Source: an uncultured Collinsella sp. (lineage in GTDB: Bacteria; Actinomycetota; Coriobacteriia; Coriobacteriales; Coriobacteriaceae). From it: a stretch of DNA of 10,136 bases. Both the position numbers and the translations under genes were made by a program. Positions 6,583 through 10,136 of the stretch are shown piece by piece (the first letter of the stretch is position 1; every line of letters starts with the position of its first letter). Location: positions 1-10,136 of the forward strand of contig CABSNX010000055.1 in assembly GCA_902479205.1 (NCBI GenBank), written 5' to 3'. The notes beneath the pieces are model-generated. The model did no database searches. It was not told where the DNA came from and worked only from the letters and a program-made list of their open reading frames with translations.

Positions 6583-6623
6583 GATAAAACCCGCCAAAAT
6601 AAACCTGTCCCTTTTTGGCAGGT
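6583..6623. repeat. Dispersed 41-bp palindromic repeat, copy 1
   Basis: This matches 8848-8888 at 38 of 41 positions in the same orientation. Its arms (ACCCGCCAAAA, 6588-6598, and TTTTGGCAGGT, 6613-6623) pair with a single C/A mismatch around a 14-base interior. It sits between the map terminator and the ribosome site of the hydroxyacid dehydrogenase, within the likely 5' leader of the latter. Confidence 0.8.
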
Positions 6624-6628
6624 CGAGC

Positions 6629-6635
6629 GGAGAGG
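6629..6635 (+). promoter_or_regulatory. Ribosome binding site deciding the GTG start of the hydroxyacid dehydrogenase
   Basis: GGAGAGG lies 7 bases before GTG at 6643. The frame is open back to an ATG at 6529, but that stretch is the map terminator and the 41-bp repeat, so the extra 38 codons are not credible protein. Confidence 0.75.
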
Positions 6636-6642
6636 ACTGCTA

Positions 6643-7578
6643 GTGAACATCCTGGTTTTGTTGCCCGTCAACGATCGTCACCGCGCGATCCTCGAGTCGA
6701 GCGCTCCGGGCGAGGACTTTATCTACACGAGCTCCGACGCCATCACGCGTGAGCAGGTCGCCAACGCCGACGTGATCTTGGGCAACATTGACCCTGCCTT
6801 GCTTACCGCATGCGAGCATCTCCAGCTGTTGCAATTGCAGACCGCCGGCTATGACGACTACCTTGCCGCCGGCACCGTGCCGGCCGACGCCAAACTGTCT
6901 TGCTCGGTGGGCGCCTACGGCCAGGCCGTAAGCGAGCACATGTTTGCCATGGTCCTTTCCATGATGAAGCGCCTGCCCGGCTACCAGGACCTGCAGCGCG
7001 AGCATCGCTGGGAGGACTTGGGCCCGGTTACCTCGCTCAAAAACGCCAACGTGCTGGTGCTGGGCGCGGGCGACATTGGTGGCCACTTTGCCACGCTCTG
7101 CCGCAGCATGGGCGCGCACGTCCGCGGCATCAAGCGCCATCCGCTCGTCTATCCCATTGTGTTTGAGGACATGGACAGCATGGACGCCCTGCCCGAGCGT
7201 CTGGCCGAGGCTGACATCGTCGCATCCTTTATGCCCAGCACGCCCGAGACCCGCGGCCTGGCGAACGCCGAGTTCTTCGCCGCGATGAAGCCGGGCACCT
7301 TCTTTGCCAACGGCGGCCGCGGCGATCTTGTGGTTGCCGACGATTTGGTTACCGCTCTTGAGTCCGGACATCTCGCCGGCGCCGCGGTCGACGTCACCGA
7401 CCCCGAGCCGCTGCCCGCCACAAGCCCGTTGTGGGATGCGCCCAACATGCTCATCACGCCGCACGTCTCCGGCTGGTTTCACCTGGCCGCCACGCTCAAC
7501 AACGTCGTCGACATCGCCGCGGAGAATCTGCGTCACCTGCAGGCAGGCGAGACCCTGCGCTGCTGGATCGAACACTGA
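6643..7578 (+). CDS. D-isomer-specific 2-hydroxyacid dehydrogenase
   Basis: The 311-residue cytoplasmic NAD(P)-dependent oxidoreductase reduces 2-keto acids to D-2-hydroxy acids or the reverse. It has the two-lobed layout of the family. The Rossmann motif VLVLGAGDIGGHF has its GxGxxG at residues 141-146. The catalytic set is Arg226 (NGGRGDLV), Glu255 (VTDPEPLP) and His274 (LITPHVSGW). After the second beta-strand the sequence is GIKRHP; the basic residues there suggest NADP(H) preference, as in GhrA-type enzymes, but this is inference. Length is normal for the family (about 310-330). The GTG start at 6643 is set by the ribosome site at 6629-6635. Substrate is unknown; glyoxylate, hydroxypyruvate or a branched keto acid are possible. 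It faces the toxin gene convergently. Confidence 0.92.
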   Translation: MNILVLLPVNDRHRAILESSAPGEDFIYTSSDAITREQVANADVILGNIDPALLTACEHLQLLQLQTAGYDDYLAAGTVPADAKLSCSVGAYGQAVSEHMFAMVLSMMKRLPGYQDLQREHRWEDLGPVTSLKNANVLVLGAGDIGGHFATLCRSMGAHVRGIKRHPLVYPIVFEDMDSMDALPERLAEADIVASFMPSTPETRGLANAEFFAAMKPGTFFANGGRGDLVVADDLVTALESGHLAGAAVDVTDPEPLPATSPLWDAPNMLITPHVSGWFHLAATLNNVVDIAAENLRHLQAGETLRCWIEH

Positions 7579-7580
7579 TT

Positions 7581-7677
7581 GTTCCGGCGTTTTCCAAACG
7601 CCGGAACCCCTCGACGCTGCGAGCCCCATGGGTTCCGCCGTTCTAACGAACGGCGGACCGGTCGACGCTGCGAGCCC
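7581..7677. repeat. Tandem pair of hairpin plus direct-repeat units, 51-bp period
   Basis: The 16-mer TCGACGCTGCGAGCCC occurs at 7611-7626 and 7662-7677. Each copy is preceded by a 30-base hairpin segment beginning GTTCCG (7581 and 7632), so two 46-bp units lie 51 bp apart. Hairpin 1 is a perfect 12-bp stem (7581-7592 with 7596-7607, loop TCC). Hairpin 2 is 7635-7642 with 7649-7656, extended by a T-A pair, loop CTAACG. The stem sequences differ but both pair. It lies just after the hydroxyacid dehydrogenase stop. T-tracts are lacking, so these are not typical terminators. Confidence 0.75.
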
Positions 7678-7706
7678 GCCGTTTGGCCAATCTGCCGTTC
7701 AATTTC

Positions 7707-7739
7707 AAAGGCGCGACCAGAAGGTCAGCGCCTTTTCAT
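7707..7739 (+). terminator. Rho-independent terminator between the convergent dehydrogenase and toxin genes
   Basis: AAAGGCGC (7707-7714) pairs with GCGCCTTT (7728-7735). An inner GACC/GGTC helix (7715-7718 with 7723-7726) has an AGAA tetraloop and one bulged A. TTTTCATTT follows. It lies about 130 bases after the dehydrogenase stop. On the minus strand it could also help end the toxin-antitoxin transcript, with a weaker T-tract. Confidence 0.8.
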
Positions 7740-7808
7740 TTCACGGCACCTTGGCTCAAACGGCAGGCTCTCGCTGACTTTTGCTCAACCTGTGGGGTCT
7801 TCAAATTG

Positions 7809-8300
7809 TTAGAGCGTTGCTAAGTAATTCTTTGCGTCTTCTACGCTCATTGCGGCGACTGGTGCGTGCGAGCAGAGCTTGACATCGTTGGTGACCAGAA
7901 GGTCTGCCTTTGCGCGCATCGCTGCCGCGATGATTAAATCGTCTTCGTAATCGCTATGGAGCTTACGCTGCTTACTCGCCATCCATATGTCGCTCAGGTC
8001 GCAGGGCACGGGCGTAGCAAGTTGCGACAACACATCAAGACAATCCCATGCGAGTGATGTCGCCGCCGAAGCGGCATCTTGAGACAGCGAACCGTGCTCG
8101 CGCCGATACCACGCCTTATGTTCGCTCGAAATCAAATAGAACAGGTCTTTGGACGATGTCGCCGCATACAGCAAATCAACCTGAGCCGCACATGCATCAC
8201 GTAGAAACTCAATCGCCGCCGAACGACCGCGTCGCTGGGGAATGAAGTAATCGAGCCACACGTTGGTGTCAACCAAGATGCGTTTTGGATTCTCACTCAT
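7809..8300 (-). CDS. vapC: PIN-domain toxin (VapC-like ribonuclease) of a type II toxin-antitoxin pair
   Basis: The 163-residue protein is a PIN-domain metal-dependent ribonuclease. The first acidic motif is ILVDTNVWLDYF with Asp11. A middle acidic cluster lies in HSDYEDDLIIAAAM (Asp117, Glu119, Asp120, Asp121). The last is LLVTNDVKL with Asp139. Together these give the Mg2+ site of VapC-type toxins, which cut tRNA, rRNA or mRNA when free of antitoxin; the target here is unknown. It starts at 8300 inside the antitoxin stop (ATGAGTGA, 8-base overlap) and has no well-spaced ribosome site of its own, so translation is probably coupled to the antitoxin. It is somewhat longer than the usual 130-140 residues. 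Its base composition looks lower in G+C than the flanking metabolic genes, in keeping with transfer, but this is a by-eye impression. Confidence 0.88.
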   Translation of the reverse strand: MSENPKRILVDTNVWLDYFIPQRRGRSAAIEFLRDACAAQVDLLYAATSSKDLFYLISSEHKAWYRREHGSLSQDAASAATSLAWDCLDVLSQLATPVPCDLSDIWMASKQRKLHSDYEDDLIIAAAMRAKADLLVTNDVKLCSHAPVAAMSVEDAKNYLATL

Positions 8301-8673
8301 AGAGCCAGCTCATCTCCTCGCCATAGCGATCCGCATAGGCGTTCCGTTTGAGCTCTTCATTATCCGAGGGCTGCACCTTAGCCAAGTCAATTCCCGACTC
8401 GCGGCAAACAGCAGCGAACAGTTGCGAACCTTGGTCGATGAGTTCGAGCTTGTGCTTGGCGGCTTTCTCTCGCTCGCGCTGTTCCGCCCGGGCACGACCG
8501 GGCGAAAGGATGTCCTGGAGCGCGCCGGGCCGATCAGCCAGCGACGCTGCAAGCCGCCAGAGCGCTCGCACCGCCTGGCTCGGCGTCATACCGGCCCTGG
8601 AGAGAGCGGCGTCCCCACTCCTTTTAAGATCGGCATCGAGACGTACGTTGATCTGAGCGGCTGTTGTGGTCAT
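8293..8673 (-). CDS. RelB/DinJ-like ribbon-helix-helix antitoxin
   Basis: The 126-residue protein starts with a ribbon-helix-helix DNA-binding domain in INVRLDADLKRSGDAAL followed by LTPSQ-like GMTPSQAVRALWRLAA (about residues 8-44). This is the RelB/DinJ pattern: a short beta-strand, then helices ending in a hydrophobic stretch. The rest (from about 55) is charged and helical, rich in Glu, Arg and Lys, as expected for a toxin-wrapping segment, and ends DRYGEEMSWLYE. It should neutralise the PIN toxin and repress its own promoter. The stop overlaps the toxin start by 8 bases. The ATG at 8673 has a strong ribosome site (AAGGAGAGG, plus 8676-8684). RelB-type antitoxins are more often paired with RelE/YafQ toxins, so the pairing with a PIN toxin is a mixed arrangement, though such mixing is known. 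Confidence 0.85.
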   Translation of the reverse strand: MTTTAAQINVRLDADLKRSGDAALSRAGMTPSQAVRALWRLAASLADRPGALQDILSPGRARAEQREREKAAKHKLELIDQGSQLFAAVCRESGIDLAKVQPSDNEELKRNAYADRYGEEMSWLYE

Positions 8674-8689
8674 GACCTCTCCTTAATAC

Positions 8690-8706
8690 TTTATAATCAT
8701 CATAAA
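8690..8706. promoter_or_regulatory. Imperfect palindrome over the toxin-antitoxin -10 region, candidate operator
   Basis: TTTATAAT-C-ATCATAAA is a 17-bp palindrome with one mismatch per half. It covers the -10 box (8699-8704) and the expected transcription start. Ribbon-helix-helix antitoxins often bind such AT-rich sites to autoregulate; the binding itself is inference. Confidence 0.45.
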
Positions 8707-8727
8707 ACTCTATGGTAGATACGTAAA
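8699..8727 (-). promoter_or_regulatory. Promoter of the antitoxin-toxin operon
   Basis: On the minus strand TTTACG (plus 8722-8727; 4 of 6 to TTGACA) is followed by a 17-base spacer and TATGAT (plus 8699-8704; 5 of 6 to TATAAT). The start of transcription would fall about 20 bases before the antitoxin ATG and include its ribosome site. Confidence 0.55.
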
Positions 8728-8751
8728 GCATGTATAGCATTTATAAGCATT
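8722..8751. repeat. Three short direct repeats upstream of the toxin-antitoxin promoter
   Basis: AGCAT recurs at 8727-8731, 8736-8740 and 8746-8750, inside three 10-base blocks resembling nTATAAGCAT. The spacing is 9 and 10 bases, about one helical turn. The first block overlaps the -35 hexamer. This is a plausible binding array for the antitoxin dimer or another regulator. Confidence 0.5.
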
Positions 8752-8766
8752 AGCCGTACTCTGTAC

Positions 8767-8803
8767 ACAAAAAGCCGCCGAGGCACACTGCACCTCGGCG
8801 GCT
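8767..8803 (-). terminator. Rho-independent terminator of the M18 aminopeptidase gene
   Basis: AGCCGCCGAGG (8773-8783) pairs perfectly over 11 bp with 8793-8803, with a 9-base loop. On the minus strand the right arm runs into TTTTTGTG, a proper T-tract. It therefore ends minus-strand transcripts about 90 bases after the aminopeptidase stop and insulates the toxin-antitoxin promoter region. Confidence 0.85.
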
Positions 8804-8847
8804 ACGTATCACCGATCTAGTTCGGTTTCACCCTTTGCATTCGTCCA

Positions 8848-8888
8848 GATAAAACCTGCCAAAATGAACCTGTCCCTTTTTGGTAGGT
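8848..8888. repeat. Dispersed 41-bp palindromic repeat, copy 2
   Basis: This matches copy 1 (6583-6623) at 38 of 41 positions. Here the arms extend to 15 bp (8850-8864 with 8878-8892, one G/T pair), with a 13-base loop. The right arm overlaps the aminopeptidase stop codon (8890-8892). Read on the minus strand the hairpin ends in TTTTAT, so it could be a weak first terminator before the strong one at 8773-8803. Confidence 0.8.
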
Positions 8889-8889
8889 T

Positions 8890-10104
8890 TTAGAGCTCTA
8901 CGCTTTCGGCGCCGTTGATGGTTAGGTTGCGCTCGTAGAAGGCGGTGAGGGCGCGGATGGCGTACATCACGTCACGTACGCCGCCGGTCTCGTAGCTCGA
9001 GTGCATGGCAAGCTGCGGCAGGCCCACGTCCACGGCATGCATGCTCGCCTGCATATTGGACAGATTGCCGAGCGTGGATCCGCCGGCCATATCGCTCTTG
9101 TTGGCGAAGGCCTGCGTGGGCACGTCGGCGTCATCGCAAATAGCTTGGAACACCGCGCGGCTAAAGGCATCGGTACAATAGTGCTGGTTGGCTGCCTCCT
9201 TGATGACGATACCGCCGTTGAGCACCACCTGGCTGCGGGCGTCGCACTTCTCGGCGTGGTTGGGGTGCACGGCATGCGCGTTGTCGCAGCTCACGAGCAT
9301 CGATGCGGCAAGGGCGCGATGATACGACTCGTCGTCAAAGCCCAGCGATCCGTTAATGCGGCGCAGCGCGTCGGCCAAGAACGTCGACATGGCGCCCTGC
9401 TTGGTCTCGGAGCCAACCTCCTCATTATCAAAGCAGCAAAAGACCGAAACGTCGTGCGCGTTCTCGGCACCCAAAAATGCCTGCAGCGAGGTATAGGCGC
9501 AGGCCAGGTCGTCGAGCTTGGGCGTCGAGATAAACTCGTCGGCCCAGCCCCAAATGCGCGCATCCTGGCGGTTGACCAGGAACAAATCGCGGCCCAGAAT
9601 TTGCTCGGGCTCAACGTCCAGCTCTTCGGCAATCAGGGCATCAAAATCTCCCTGCTTGAGTTCGCCGGCGCTGATGAGCGGGCACAGGTCGACGGCTCGG
9701 TTGGGAGCAAAGCCCTCGTTAACGCCGCGGTTCATGTGGATGGCAAGGCTCGGGATAATAGCGACCTCGCGCTCGGTGGCAAGCAGGCGGCTCTCAATAC
9801 GGTCGCCCTCGCGTACCAGCACGCGGCCCGCGAGTGCCAGCGGACGGTCGAACCAGGTGTAGTCGATCATGCCGCCGTAGGCCTCGGTGTTCAGGCGCAG
9901 CGTCTCGCCCGCGCCGTCGAGCTCGGGCACGGCCTTAACCTTAAACGTCGGCGAGTCGCTGTGCGACGCCGTCAGCTGAAAATGGTAGTCGCCGGCAACG
10001 CCGTCCTCGCCCCACGTCGCGGCCAGGTCCTCGCCCACCTTAAAGGCAACAACGCTCGAGGTGTTGCGCTGCGTGTAATAACGCCCGCCCGGCTCGATAT
10101 CCCA
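8890..10104 (-). CDS. M18 family aminopeptidase, N-terminus missing at contig end
   Basis: 404 codons are visible; the start lies beyond the end of real sequence, and the full protein would likely be some 425-450 residues. M18 enzymes are cytoplasmic dizinc aminopeptidases (aspartyl aminopeptidase/ApeB group) that form large oligomers and trim N-terminal, often acidic, residues from peptides. The metal and catalytic residues are present (numbered from Trp1 of the visible part): His48 in TASHSDSPTFKVK, Asp198 in STPKLDDLACAY, Glu228 and Glu229 in FDNEEVGS, Asp274 in SCDNAHAVHPNH, His368 in AMHSSYETGG. The apparent start peptide MYKRQ at 10105-10119 is encoded by sequencing adapter and is not part of the protein. 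The stop at 8890 falls inside the 41-bp repeat hairpin. The open frame is intact, so the break reflects assembly, not a pseudogene. Confidence 0.92.
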   Translation of the reverse strand, partial: WDIEPGGRYYTQRNTSSVVAFKVGEDLAATWGEDGVAGDYHFQLTASHSDSPTFKVKAVPELDGAGETLRLNTEAYGGMIDYTWFDRPLALAGRVLVREGDRIESRLLATEREVAIIPSLAIHMNRGVNEGFAPNRAVDLCPLISAGELKQGDFDALIAEELDVEPEQILGRDLFLVNRQDARIWGWADEFISTPKLDDLACAYTSLQAFLGAENAHDVSVFCCFDNEEVGSETKQGAMSTFLADALRRINGSLGFDDESYHRALAASMLVSCDNAHAVHPNHAEKCDARSQVVLNGGIVIKEAANQHYCTDAFSRAVFQAICDDADVPTQAFANKSDMAGGSTLGNLSNMQASMHAVDVGLPQLAMHSSYETGGVRDVMYAIRALTAFYERNLTINGAESVEL

Positions 10105-10136
10105 CTGTCTCTTATACACATCTGACGCTGCCGACG
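10105..10136. other. Illumina Nextera transposase adapter (sequencing contamination)
   Basis: CTGTCTCTTATACACATCT (10105-10123) is the 19-base Tn5 mosaic end. The following 13 bases (GACGCTGCCGACG) continue exactly into the Nextera read 1 adapter in reverse complement. This is untrimmed adapter at a contig end, not genome. Confidence 0.97.

Noticed and set aside
6529..6642. 38-codon N-terminal extension of the hydroxyacid dehydrogenase
   Set aside because: It would translate the map terminator and the 41-bp repeat. GTG at 6643 has a well-spaced ribosome site and begins the first beta-strand of the fold.
8890..10119. Complete M18 aminopeptidase of 409 residues starting with MYKRQ
   Set aside because: The first five codons are adapter sequence. 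The real gene continues beyond the contig end and lacks its N-terminus here.

Overview
The window (about 60% G+C by eye) looks like the end of a contig from a high-GC Gram-positive gut bacterium. Gene content (c-di-GMP phosphodiesterase with HPt, SEC-C methionine aminopeptidase, M18 aminopeptidase) and the style of the dispersed palindromes suggest Coriobacteriia, perhaps Collinsella. This is inference; no marker gene is present. The last 32 bases are Illumina Nextera transposase adapter rather than genome, so biological sequence ends at 10104.

Layout. 1-228 (+) is the C-terminal end of an amino-acid ABC transporter ATPase. 280-1089 (+) is a class I glutamine amidotransferase-like gamma-glutamyl hydrolase, closed by a strong terminator. 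On the minus strand, 3455-1575 encodes a PAS-like/degenerate GGDEF/REC/HD-GYP protein and 1551-1195 an HPt phosphotransfer protein, a two-gene signalling operon. 4464-3667 (-) is an alpha/beta hydrolase, divergent from a COG0731-type radical SAM protein at 4690-5466 (+). Next on the plus strand come a SEC-C methionine aminopeptidase (5626-6513) and a D-2-hydroxyacid dehydrogenase (6643-7578). Then on the minus strand lie a RelB/DinJ-like antitoxin and PIN toxin pair (8673-7809), and an M18 aminopeptidase (8890-10104) truncated by the contig end.

The genes are mostly housekeeping or accessory, and the non-coding DNA is the more unusual part. It holds a 41-bp palindrome-forming repeat in two copies (6583-6623, 8848-8888) and a perfect 20-bp inverted repeat (5508-5574). 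It also holds a tandem duplicated hairpin-plus-direct-repeat unit with compensatory base changes (7581-7677), and a set of three helically spaced AGCAT repeats at the toxin-antitoxin promoter. Three genes are best started downstream of their longest open frames (4690, 5626, 6643), because the longer frames run back through promoters, terminators or palindromes. No gene-free stretch exceeds 300 bases, and I saw no tRNA, rRNA, CRISPR array or insertion sequence.
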